From Gyrodactylus bullatarudis (lineage: Eukaryota > Platyhelminthes > Monogenea > Gyrodactylidea > Gyrodactylidae): a stretch of DNA of 64,000 bases. Within the stretch, counting starts at the first letter, position 1. Each line of letters begins with the position of its first letter. The stretch covers positions 186,001-250,000 of the forward strand of contig SSNU01000256.1 of the NCBI GenBank assembly GCA_012064415.1, read 5' to 3'. A program made the position numbers and the translations under genes. Below the pieces are notes generated by a model. That model was not told where the DNA came from. It did no database searches and saw nothing but the letters and a program-made list of their open reading frames with translations. This document shows positions 53,801 through 64,000 of the stretch, in pieces.

Positions 53801-56800
53801 TTCTGATTCGCTTCCCTTTTCTTCCCATCTGTTCTCTCTCTCTCCTTATCACGATTTTAAATTATTAATTATACATTTGGAAATCAAAAGGGAACTGAAT
53901 GTCGGTACGATCCATCCCAACATCTTCCATAAAGAATGGATTGTGTAATTATTAATATTTCATTTCTTCTCCTGTCTTTATTTGGGCATCATTTTAAAGA
54001 TTGACTCTTTACTAACTAAAGAAAGGAATGATTCTTTACTAGCTTAAATTTTTTCGAATTTTGAGCGATTAAATCCACTATTTTTGTCAAATCATTGATC
54101 ATCAAAGCTTCTATGAATTTGGCGAAATTTGAATTTGTATTGTTTATAAAAATATTTTAACATCTTGACATTTTTTTACAATTTATTTACTTAACTTCTT
54201 GAAGCATTGCTGAGCTTAGAAGAGATTTCAATTACACCAAAAGTTTTATGATGAAAACTCAAATGAATTAGCTTCAATTTGATGTATCTCTCTAACCTTA
54301 ATTCAAGCGGTAGAAGTTTTATTAATCTTTTTGTAGTGTATAAAATGTGAAGATGACTTTAACTGAATGTGATTAAAAGGGGTAAAAATGTACTAGAACG
54401 AAATGTTTTTAAAATTCAAACCAATTTTCTCAGAACGAGCATAAAACTTTGTTCTCAAAAGTCAAAGCAAATATTCAAAAAGATCTTTTTCTTGAAAGAT
54501 ATGAGCGTTCGAATTTAAAAGTTATGGAGAAAATTAACTCAAAAATCACAAAACTTTCTACAAAAAAATAGCTGCAATTCACAATTTTTGGGCAATACTC
54601 ATGATATCATTAGATAGGAAATCAAATTTTGATTATAATGATGCCTAATTAATTAATTAAACATTTTTATTTAATTATATTTTAATTTTAAATTCTCAAT
54701 TTCGGTTTTTTCAATTCATTTCATAAGCCAAAAACAATTTTAGAAAATATAATTACAGATCTGAAATCAGCACAAAATTTCGATCTAGAACATGTTTGGA
54801 TAAAGATCCTGTTGCAAATGTTTTTTTAAAGTGTCCTAGTGTGTTCACTATTATGCTATATACTTGCTAGCCAGGCTTAAGAAAATCTTAATGAGAACGC
54901 CATTGATATTTGGATTTTTTCTAAAAACTTTTACAGAATTCTCTTAACGATGAATCAAGCTTAAAACTTTGTCTATTTTAAAAACAGTATCGAAATTTCA
55001 ACGAATGAAAATAATTGTATTTTGTTTGTACTTAGAAGTTGACAATAATCGAAGATATGATTTTGATGGCAGATCCCAGTGTCTCGACTACATAAGATTC
55101 AACCAGGAAATTGACAATACTAAGTGTATCCACTACCTGTTCAGTGAGTTTAGTATCATTTAATTCTCAGAACTAAAACATCAGATAATTAATTATTATG
55201 ATTATAATCATTAGTGGGTCTATAGAAGATCAATGATTCAAATTCATAACTCAGCTCATAACCCTAGAACGGAATATTTTTTTTTCTTATGGGGGTTTCA
55301 ATACAAATCGAGATGTTTTCAGCAATGAGATGGGAGGCAAAATTTCAAAAAGAAAGTAACTTTGCGTGACGGCAATAAAAGCTCTAGCACACACACACAC
55401 ACACACACGCAAACTAAGCTAGCTAACTCAAATTGATACAAAACTTTACTATTGCCGAGAGACGGACATCTGGTGTATGCAAAATTTATTGGTAATACAT
55501 TTTTTATGATTATCATCTCATACATTTCCATTAGTTCAGATAGAGAGAGTTAGTATATTTGAGGTATAGAGAGAGATGGAATTAATCGCTTATCGATTCA
55601 TTACATATGAAATTGTATTGAAACAAGCCAATCCATAGTAATGATTGCCCAGTCTTTCTTATCATCCTGAATGATGCAACTCCTTATTTTGCAATGTATC
55701 TGACTTGAAAATTTCACAAATTTCGGCATAGAATTAAAAATTCATCACGGGTAATGTTCACGGAATTTCCCACTTGCTCTTAAAATGCATAGACTTCTTC
55801 TCAATGTGGATTATATCCTTTGATCTGCAGCTCTGGGTTTTGGTGTTTCTGGGGAAAATGAAATTTAAGACAGGGTCTGGTTAGATCTAGATGATATTTT
55901 TGCGATCAACATATACAGAATGATTATGCTTATTTGAATTCATTCCAAGCTTGAATTATGAAATTTTTGATCAATGGAAAACATTTTTCTATTCCAAAAT
56001 ATTTGGATTGAGATCATTGATATGACCTTATAACACTGAACCCTGATGGCATAATGAAATAATCTATTGTCTTAAATGTTTCTCAGAACAGAGTGGATAT
56101 AGCTGGTTAAATTAAGCATCTTAATACTTTTTTAGGCTATATTATTCATACAAAATACAGATGATTATTCAGACTTTTGAGAGAACCCATCCCACTATTT
56201 TTCAATTCACATTTTCAATCCAATTGAATAAAATAATAATATTTATTAAACAATACATATGTTATCTATATAAACATTAAATAGATACTTCAGTTTGTAG
56301 ATAGTTATAAGTAGGCCAGTCACAAAATACCATTTTTTCAGAAAAAATTTGCACAATTTTGAAAAAATATAGCATTTTTATAGCATATGAAATTCTTTTA
56401 CATACTACCTGTAATTAATTTATTAAAAAAAAATTTTTTTTCGTTTGGGTAAGACAGAAAATTGCGTCTAAATGAGTGATCAGGGATTTAATTATGGAAC
56501 GACTGAGGTTAAATAATATCCCAAGGTTAGCAATCAAAAACCTTCAGAACAGTCCCTATTACAAGATTGAGACGACTTAGAAACAGCTTAATTTAAATGA
56601 AGAGATTATGGTAATCATGAAAAATAAGATTTTTTCTTATGTTACCATTTATCTGACAAGGGCTTAGCCTGGAGAAATAGCAAAAAAAAATAGCAATTAA
56701 TAAGTGGAAAAATAGCAATATTATTTTTGTGAAGAAATAACCTTGATGCTCAAGAATTTTTATTTCATAAATCTCATTAAAATTCTAGCAACATATCAAA

Positions 56801-58828
56801 ATTAGAAAAAATAGCATTTTGGCTGTCCTAGTTATAGGTTATAAAGTTTTTTAAATACATTTTCTAAATTCATTATTTTCAAGAGTTTTCATCTTATGAT
56901 TAAGTTTTTTAAATATGTTTTTGGCTTTGTTGAAAATTAATAGCTCTTTTAGATTACCATAATCAGGAACATTAGGGCGTAAGCCTTGTCGATTAGAGTT
57001 AGCCAGTGAGGAGATCTTGATTAGGGTAATAGTTTTAAGTTCTCTTCTGAGCCGTAAAGAATTTTTCGTGGATTTCATCTCAGTGTGATATGTTGATGAC
57101 AAAAGGCGTGTAAATTTATTGCATGCAGTTTGTATTTTCCTAGACCATTTGTCAACATTCAGGGTTCCAGATTGCAGAACAGTATTCAATTACTGGTCTC
57201 GCATAAACTTTAAATAAAAGTAGTTTCATGCTGTCAGTTTTGATGCATTTGTGGATGTGGATGAGTCGGCCAATGAATTTTTTAATAATCACTTTGTAGT
57301 GATCAACAAAATCAAGTTTCCATGAATGAGTAATCCCAAGGTCCTTAATTGTAGTTTTAGGGCGAATTTTATCTTGGTTATTATATTATATCAACTTTTG
57401 ATTCAATTAACATATTTTATCCTGTTTCTAGAGATGCAGAACAACATAATAGCTTGCATAATTGTGGTTTTCCTCTGCATTCTGGCCATTGTAGTCATAG
57501 GGATTATGAGTCTCAAGGCTATGCTTATTTCAGCCACTATGGTAACCAGTGTACTCAGTCTTACATCAGGTTAGTTAATTTTATGTATTTATTTATTTAT
57601 AATAAATAGTACAATAATTTAGAAAATATCTATACATAAATTTGTTCCTAACATTTCATTGTTCCAGCTCTCTTTGTAATATTTGCCAATATTATTTATC
57701 ATATCAAGTTGCACAAGTTGGAGACCACATGGGGACCATGCTTTCCCCTCAAATCAATTGACGAGAGGGTGAGTACAATATATAACCAAGATGAAGATGA
57801 AAATTATAATTATATAAGCCTATTATTTCATAAATCTAATCCCTTTTTAATCTTTTTAGTCTTGATAACCTCAAGACTAGTAATGAATGATGAATATTAT
57901 TACCAAAAGTAAAAAAAATGGAATTCTATTTTTCTATTGACAAAAATAATAGTCATTTTCATCAATCTGGTTATGCCATGATATTTAAAACTTGATAGGC
58001 TTACTCTGAATCAAAATCTGAAGGGGGGACTATAAGGTCAAAGTTCGATGTCAGCAGTTTGTTGAAGAGATCTTACTAAACTACTATAGAAGTAAGATTA
58101 ATTTTTTGAAAGAGATCACCATAGCAAGGAGGGCCGATGCAGGAACGTGGGAAATGCAATTTTGGGCGTTCAATCTTTTTCCAAGTTCCCTTGGGAATGT
58201 AGGAAATGGGACCATAATCAAGATTTGGAGGACATTTTATTGTTTGTCCAAGAGGAGACGAAGATTTGAATTTTTGTATCCAACTTACAGGTATAGTTTA
58301 GTCTGTGATCGTTTATTTGGATGGGAATGAGAACGTTCAGATTAAACAAGACGTTGTCATTGATGCATATTACTTTGAGTTTACACAGAGCTAATCAGAT
58401 TTTCATATTCTTTTTTGTTCAAATTTCCAAAAAGTTCCTTGAAATTCTCCTCATTCTTGAGTCCTAGAAAATATGGGTTTTGGTAAAAGTCATAAATTCC
58501 AAATCAATATATATTTATATTCAAGTAGAAATAGCCTACCACAGCTTGAACTAGACACCACCATACTAGGCATGAGTTTTTAGTGACCTCACTTTTCTAG
58601 TAGGCCATAAGTAGTTTCTTGATTTTCTTGCTCTACAAATCCAAAGAATTAATAATGAATTTTATCTACTCCCACCAGATGTTCAATCAGACAAACATCA
58701 TTTCTGTTGAAACACAATATCCCCTCTATGTCAGCTGGGCATCAGCTGTGCTCTACTTTCTCGGATTTTGCTTCTGGAACCATTTGACGAGAAACATGAA
58801 TGCTGAATTTTCAGCCTCGTTCGTTTGA
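50817..58828 (+). CDS. Four-span membrane protein of the PMP22/claudin superfamily
   Basis: Five exons join in phase: 50817-51090, 55036-55143, 57432-57569, 57668-57768 and 58679-58828; 256 aa. Predicted membrane spans lie at about 29-47, 133-157, 162-187 and 223-243, with both ends cytosolic. The first extracellular loop has W51, GGIW (81-84), C87 and C107, the W...GLW-C-C signature of the claudin/PMP22/EMP/clc-like superfamily, plus sequons N57, N68 and N73. The second loop has N210-QT. Members act in cell adhesion, barriers or as channel partners; which applies here cannot be told. I do not recognise a specific orthologue. Exons are separated by 3.9- and 2.3-kb introns filled with repeats, including LINE copy B. 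AATAAA is 20 bases past the stop (58848-58853). Confidence 0.8.
52398..52912. mobile_element. 515-bp TTAA-flanked element in the claudin-like gene, intron 1
   Basis: The left end reads TTAACTCTTAAAGTC and the right end, in reverse complement, TTAACCCTTTAAGTCCCAC, so TTAA plus a short inverted repeat bounds it on both sides. Partial copies occur at 18446 onward, 39985-40170, about 10090-10200 and 14455-14530. It has no ORF. The structure fits a piggyBac-type MITE. Confidence 0.65.
53030..53268. repeat. Foldback repeat in the claudin-like gene, intron 1
   Basis: The left arm GAATTTCGAAAATGCACCAA and its continuation to TTTCCA are the exact reverse complement of the right arm ending CATTTTCGAAATTC. 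The inner parts (AAAGTTTTGACC and TCAAAAGTTGAAAAAC) are weaker. The segment from 52909 to about 53428 is itself bounded by TTAA at each side (right end GCCGAAAGGGTTAA), so it may be a second TTAA element abutting the first. Confidence 0.6.
55388..55409. repeat. (CA)n microsatellite
   Basis: About 11 uninterrupted CA units in intron 2 of the claudin-like gene. A minus-strand ORF through it shows a run of Cys-Val codons, which is an artefact of the repeat. Confidence 0.95.
55984..57378 (-). mobile_element. LINE fragment copy B, duplicated from (or with) 40691-41505
   Basis: It lies in intron 2 of the claudin-like gene. It carries the same LINE 3' coding part (NVDKWSRKIQTACNKFTRLL to KMKTLENNEF) and tail as copies A and C. 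55984-56381 matches 40691-41087 almost base for base, including about 235 bp beyond the LINE 3' end; 56600-56640 matches 41088-41128; 57006-57378 matches 41133-41505. It is interrupted at about 56313-56828 by a further insertion. Homology ends at 57378, only about 50 bp before exon 3. Confidence 0.85.
56313..56829. mobile_element. hAT-like non-autonomous insertion within LINE copy B
   Basis: Compared with copy C, the LINE 3' UTR here is split by about 515 bp. The insert begins GGCCAGTCACAAAATACCAT and its reverse-complemented right end begins GGACAGCCAAAATGCTATTT, a short imperfect inverted repeat. It is flanked on both sides by TAGTTATA, compatible with an 8-bp target-site duplication as made by hAT elements. 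No ORF. Copy A keeps only the left outer part. Confidence 0.6.
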
Positions 58829-59165
58829 CTGTTCACTGAACATCAAAAATAAACCTGTAAATATTTTTTTTCCATACCTATAACTCAAAAAATACCCCCC
58901 ATTGGTAAAATATTTTCCTCTGCCAATTTATATAATAAATTATATATATAACTACTTATAGGTATATTATCAATAAAAAAAATATATAAACTCATTCAAG
59001 TTAGTCAAAGATTAACATCAGAAATTAACATCGCCTTTGTAAATTCGAAGCTAAAATTCCTCGAAGTGTTAAAGCAAAAAGTACCTGTAAAGTTTTTATG
59101 AATAAAATAATCCATTTATTGGTACTAGTTTGGAAAAAAGACAATCTTAATCAATTGGAATGGTC
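58829..59165. other. Tail-to-tail region between claudin-like gene and RPA2
   Basis: It holds the claudin-like gene polyadenylation signal (58848-58853) and, on the minus strand, an AATAAA at 59120-59115 for RPA2. No coding signal. Confidence 0.6.
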
Positions 59166-59873
59166 TCAGTTTTCTGTTACTTTGAAATGATCATCGTCTA
59201 TAGTGGAATACACCATTCCTTCACCTTCCAAACGTTGGACTTCACGTTTAATTGTCTCCTTTGGTATTCCAATTAATTTTGATGCAATAACATCAATGGA
59301 AACTCCTCGATCCAAATCACTGCCTTTGCTAATGACGCTCATTATCTGATCACCCAAAGATCCACCACTTGAACTATTTACTTCGGAGGTTTTGAGGCTA
59401 AAGTTTGTACAAGATTTCATCAAACGCCTTGAATAGATAACTTCTAGGAGGTGATTTGTCACAGCATTCATATCTTTTATAGCACACATATTCATGGCGA
59501 GAATAAACTTTGTACCAGTGAGGATTTTAACCTGACCAACAACTCTTACGTAGGTATTTTCTGGGATGACATTTGAATTTTCATCATCTGTATCAATAAA
59601 TTTTCGCACAGTAATTTCATCTGTACGATCTGTAACCAAATAATCCAAACTTTGTCCAGTAACTTTGACACTTCGAATTAAAGCAACAATGCTTATTTGA
59701 GAAACTTCAGCTCCACAATTGAGAAGTATTTTTTCATTGTCCAAATTTGCTTTATTGAGTTCGAAAACAGTACAAGGAAGGATTCGTCCAGATTCTGATT
59801 GATTTTTTTGATCAAACTTTGATTGCGATTTTTCAGATTGAGCAGCGGACTCAAGATCAAAGAATGAAGTCAT
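59166..59873 (-). CDS. RPA2: Replication protein A 32 kDa subunit
   Basis: RPA2 is the middle subunit of the RPA heterotrimer, which coats single-stranded DNA in replication, repair and recombination. A single 235-codon exon, without introns, covers the whole protein (human 270). Seen: short Ser/Gln-rich N-terminal segment (about 1-30), ILPCTVFEL opening the OB-fold (about 31-155) with ISIVALIRSV, RKFIDTDD and YVRVVGQVK, MNAVTNHLLEVIYS leading out of it, and a C-terminal winged helix (about 175-235) ending VYSTIDDDHFKVTEN, nearly the human YSTVDDDHFKSTD. The N-terminal phosphorylation region is shorter than in vertebrates. It shares a 182-bp divergent upstream region with RNF121. Confidence 0.97.
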   Translation of the reverse strand: MTSFFDLESAAQSEKSQSKFDQKNQSESGRILPCTVFELNKANLDNEKILLNCGAEVSQISIVALIRSVKVTGQSLDYLVTDRTDEITVRKFIDTDDENSNVIPENTYVRVVGQVKILTGTKFILAMNMCAIKDMNAVTNHLLEVIYSRRLMKSCTNFSLKTSEVNSSSGGSLGDQIMSVISKGSDLDRGVSIDVIASKLIGIPKETIKREVQRLEGEGMVYSTIDDDHFKVTEN

Positions 59874-60055
59874 TTTCTTTTTAAAACCAAAATTTTCAAC
59901 AGTATTATAATTTTAAACAATCCATGATTATAGTCTAGTGATTTTGTTAAGTTTAATGAAATTTTCAAACTAGAATGAGTTTTGAAGGGGATCAAATTAA
60001 GATAGGAAACCATGTAATTACTAGTTAATGATTTTAGACCTATGACCTCACTGGT
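59874..60055. promoter_or_regulatory. Bidirectional promoter region between RPA2 and RNF121
   Basis: Only 182 bp separate the two divergent start codons. No TATA box or named motif is convincing. The shared-promoter role is inferred from spacing and orientation. Confidence 0.6.
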
Positions 60056-61142
<1,087 letters not shown>

Positions 61143-62369
61143 CCAATACACACTGAGACACGAATGAAAAGTAACCTTGGCAAATATTTAGGAATATTAA
61201 TAATATTATTACATTGTGTGTAAGGGAAGAAGAAGAAGAGAAAATTGAGACTGTGTTCCTTGTTATAATGTGAAATTCTGATTATTCAAAAAAATTTTTC
61301 ATCATTCAAAAAATACTTCTATTACTATCCATAAACTATTACTATAATAAACTATTTTCATGATGCAGTGCTTATCTCACTTACATTTCTCGGATCATTT
61401 AAGGTCTTATCATTGATCAATAATTTCAAAAATGTCTTGTCAGTTCATCACTGATGTAATACTGAATTGAATTCAGAAAATCAGAAATCCAATGAGCGTT
61501 GAGTATTCATTAACCAATAGGCTGGATCCCTTTAATTTGGTCTCGTAAGTCTACACTGTTCCTAGTAGCTTTTAGCACTTTTTTATGTTGCTCAGAATTT
61601 TGCACTGATCTCAAATACAATTTATACTAATTTCAATATTTTTTTCTTGATTCCCCTCAAAAATTTCCAACATACCAAAAATTCTAACCGATCAGATCAT
61701 TATTTCAGGAGTTATAAGACTTCAAAGGTTAAAACTTGATAAAATATTTGAATTTTATGTAATCAAATTTCGCTTAAAATTCGAATAAAATTCTGTGCAG
61801 GCTTATGATACATATTTGAAGCATTCGGAGAGGATAGGTAATTTTTCAGCTCTTTGTTGATGTAACAATCATGAGCCCACGTAATTTTATAAGTTTTGCA
61901 TATGAATTTTTTAATGGTCGATTCAACCCCCAATTTGGGCCCCAAAAAAAACATGTAATTTTTGAGCAATTTGTTTATTCTTGTCTAAAGTGTTCCCCCT
62001 TTTTTGTATTAAAATCCTCAAAAGCTACCGGAACAATGTTAGAAAAAAATTTATCGAATGTATCTTGGTATTCTGGAGGGACCCACTCTTATCAATCAAT
62101 AAAAGCAGTTTAGCAGTTCCACATTTAATCTCAAAGCTGCATAAAAAAACTTGTTAGCAAATCAAGTTTAATGTCTGATGTTCTCATCAGTTTATAGTTT
62201 TAATCTTTCTCTAAAAAGTGTGGCCACTCCTAATCTTAACTTTTATTTGTCTGTTTTTTTTCATCTTTCAAAGAACTCGCTCTGATTGACAGAGCAAAAG
62301 AGCTTTTAGAAGTCGTATAAAATTAATTTTCACATCAATTATAATTGAAACAAAAGAAAGAAAGACAAG
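61143..62369. other. RNF121 3' flank and upstream region of the last gene
   Basis: It contains the RNF121 polyadenylation signal and otherwise AT-rich sequence. Small ORFs at 61763-61969 and 61871-62113 are on opposite strands of the same segment and have no recognisable content. Confidence 0.5.
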
Positions 62370-62564
62370 ATGGTAAGTACATCTCTCAGTTCATGTGCTA
62401 AATATCTAGGCAAGACTATCATCAAACGATGAAATTGTCCTGAAGAAAATCTTTAACGCTGATGATCCCGAGACTGAGGATATAATTGACGAGAACTTTA
62501 TCAAGGTTCAAGATGAGTTCATTCGAACATGCAAGGATCATCAGACTATTTCTGAAATCAAATT
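62370..62564 (+). CDS. 5' end of an unrecognised gene, continuing beyond the window
   Basis: The coding sequence begins with an exon ending directly after the start codon (ATG at 62370-62372, donor GTAAGT), a 37-nt intron (62373-62409) ending ATATCTAG, and an exon at 62410-62564 ending at a GTGAGT donor with two bases of a split codon. The 52 complete codons read MARLSSNDEIVLKKIFNADD, then an acidic stretch ETEDIIDENF, KVQDEFIRTCKDHQTISEIK. I do not recognise the family. It looks soluble and helical with no signal peptide. The clean splice sites, typical intron size and codon use make it a likely real gene. No further exon was found before 64000, so intron 2 is at least 1.4 kb. Confidence 0.6.
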
Positions 62565-64000
62565 GTGAGTTTTATTCTTCCATTTCCGAGGCTACATTCT
62601 ATAGATTACCTTTACTTATGCTTGTCAAATATTGTTAAAATTAACCCTTCAAGTCCCAAAAGGGTCATATATGTCTAAAAGAAGCTAAAAATAATTTCTT
62701 TGTCCACTTTTCGGAAAGAAGAACTAATTTTCTCTCGAATGAACTATGACTTATCTAGTTACAATAGTTTATTGGAAAGTTATAACAATTTGAAAAAATA
62801 TTCAAATTCCCTAGAAAATAAAAAGAACGATTTTTTGAAAAACCAGAGATCGAAGAGAAAATAGAAAAACCTAAAACCATATCCGTAGAATACGAATTCG
62901 TGATCAGGTTAAATTCGTCCTTTGAGATTTAATAGTTCGTGCCTATTCGTTATGAGCTGATTCTAAAACCGTACAAAATTTCCAGTTAAAGTTAAAAGAT
63001 TTATGGTTTGAAATCAACTTTTGAAAGATAGAAGAATAAATACGAAATGTAAATTGTAGAGAATTCTATCCTGAATCAGATGGTCTTTTTTTAAACGTGT
63101 AACTTTTACATTTTTTGCTGATTTCAGAAATGGGCTTCTTAAAGGTTTCTACAATAGAGAAAAACATGAATGAGATAGAAAGAGAAAAATGACATCATCT
63201 TGTTAAGGAATAAATTCTTAACCAAAGAGTAAAAGGAAACTTTCCCTTGACTTTTCTAGTTTCTGAGCTAAATATTTACCTATTTAGTTCGAAAATCCTC
63301 AACTTCACCTCAATTTTATGCCTATTTAAGCACCTTGTAGGAAAGATATCTACCTCAATTAGGATACAGTAGTCCTTGAAGTATCAAACGAGTAAAATAA
63401 CCTTTCGAAAATTATGCTTCTGTAAAAAATATTTTTATCGACAAATCTATTCAGTTAATTACACACATGATGGCTCACGGGATGAATATTTTTCCTAGCA
63501 AATTTATATTTATACCTTTCTGCTCCTCGCTCAGGGGACCCGTGAGCCATCATGTGTGTAATTAACTGTATTTTTTAACACCTAAAAATCAGAGTAGAGA
63601 TAACAGTCGTAGTAATCCATCAATGAAATTAATCTTCAACTCAAGTTTTTCCGTTTTTACTGAATAACTCGAAAACTCTATCGTAGAATCTTTCAAGAAG
63701 CACATATCTCAAATCAGCGATAAAGTTTCTACAAAACTGGAAAATATCATTGAGTAGAATGTTTCCATGTTCATAAAATTCATTCAAGCATTCTTATTAA
63801 CTACTATGCTGTCTTGTCCCTAGTCTTTTAATTTAAGTAGAAAATATGCTGAATTTGATCGACATGTTGACGTCTGATCTATTTATGGGACTTCACAGTT
63901 GAAAGATCTAGAGAGATGAAATTCAGATGTAACGCTATCGTCATTTTTCAAAACTCAAAATTTTCTAGTATTCATTTATTTTCTTCTGTATGTAGAAGTA
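62565..64000 (+). other. Intron 2 of the unrecognised gene, with repeats
   Basis: A TTAACCCTTCAAGTCCC element end lies at 62641, a dispersed repeat (matching 42130-42310) at about 63220-63390, and a perfect hairpin element at 63452-63568. No exon was recognised. Confidence 0.5.
63452..63568. repeat. 117-bp hairpin element with perfect 30-bp inverted ends
   Basis: The left arm starts CAGTTAATTACACACATGAT and ends CTCACGGG; the right arm is its exact 30-nt reverse complement, with a 57-bp loop. The right end is followed by TA, and TATT-like sequence flanks both sides. The CAGT start next to TA recalls Tc1/mariner-type MITEs, but a TA on the left is missing, so the class is open. Confidence 0.85.

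Noticed and set aside
55319..55531. Minus-strand ORF with a Cys-Val run
   Set aside because: The run is the translation of the (CA)n microsatellite.

Overview
The window is AT-rich eukaryotic nuclear DNA carrying spliced animal genes, ultra-short introns and many old transposable elements. Ten genes can be supported by exon-by-exon reading with consistent splice phases: the 3' end of coatomer gamma (COPG), SPT16, CAND1, GSK3, a small neuropeptide precursor, RAB11, a four-membrane-span claudin-superfamily protein, RPA2, RNF121, and the first exons of an unrecognised gene cut by the right edge. The gene set is metazoan. First introns of only 25-37 nt beside kilobase-scale later introns, a WRPMRY-amide (luqin/RYamide-like) neuropeptide and the AT-richness together suggest a lophotrochozoan, most likely a flatworm. 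That assignment is inference; orthonectids or dicyemids cannot be excluded from this sequence alone.

Layout. 1-2042: an intron and the terminal exon of COPG (+). 3154-7320: SPT16 (-, 9 exons, 1031 aa). 7434-28778: CAND1 (+, 22 exons, 1405 aa), starting only 113 bp from SPT16; its introns host a broken piggyBac transposase, MITEs and a broken duplicate of one of its own exons. 31310-33296: GSK3 (-, 3 exons, 491 aa), tail-to-tail with CAND1. 33297-49400: a gene-poor tract with one recognisable coding gene, the 59-residue neuropeptide precursor at 37865-38044 (-), and otherwise LINE fragments, foldback elements, a three-copy MITE and a terminal-inverted-repeat element with a KRBA2-like ORF fragment. 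49401-50195: RAB11 (-, 4 exons, 206 aa). 50817-58828: claudin-like gene (+, 5 exons, 256 aa), head-to-head with RAB11. 59166-59873: intronless RPA2 (-). 60056-61142: RNF121 (+, 3 exons, 303 aa), head-to-head with RPA2 across 182 bp. 62370 onward: the partial unknown gene (+).

Function. The genes are unrelated housekeeping and signalling genes (vesicle coat, chromatin, cullin ligase exchange, kinase, vesicle GTPase, replication, ER/Golgi ubiquitin ligase). The organisation is by shared promoters (three head-to-head pairs), not by pathway. The most unusual signals are the 25-27 nt first introns in three separate genes, the one-peptide WRPMRY-amide precursor, and a set of TTAA-flanked short elements that look like piggyBac-mobilised MITEs sharing the window with a dead piggyBac transposase that has lost its third catalytic aspartate. 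No rRNA, tRNA or CRISPR array was seen.
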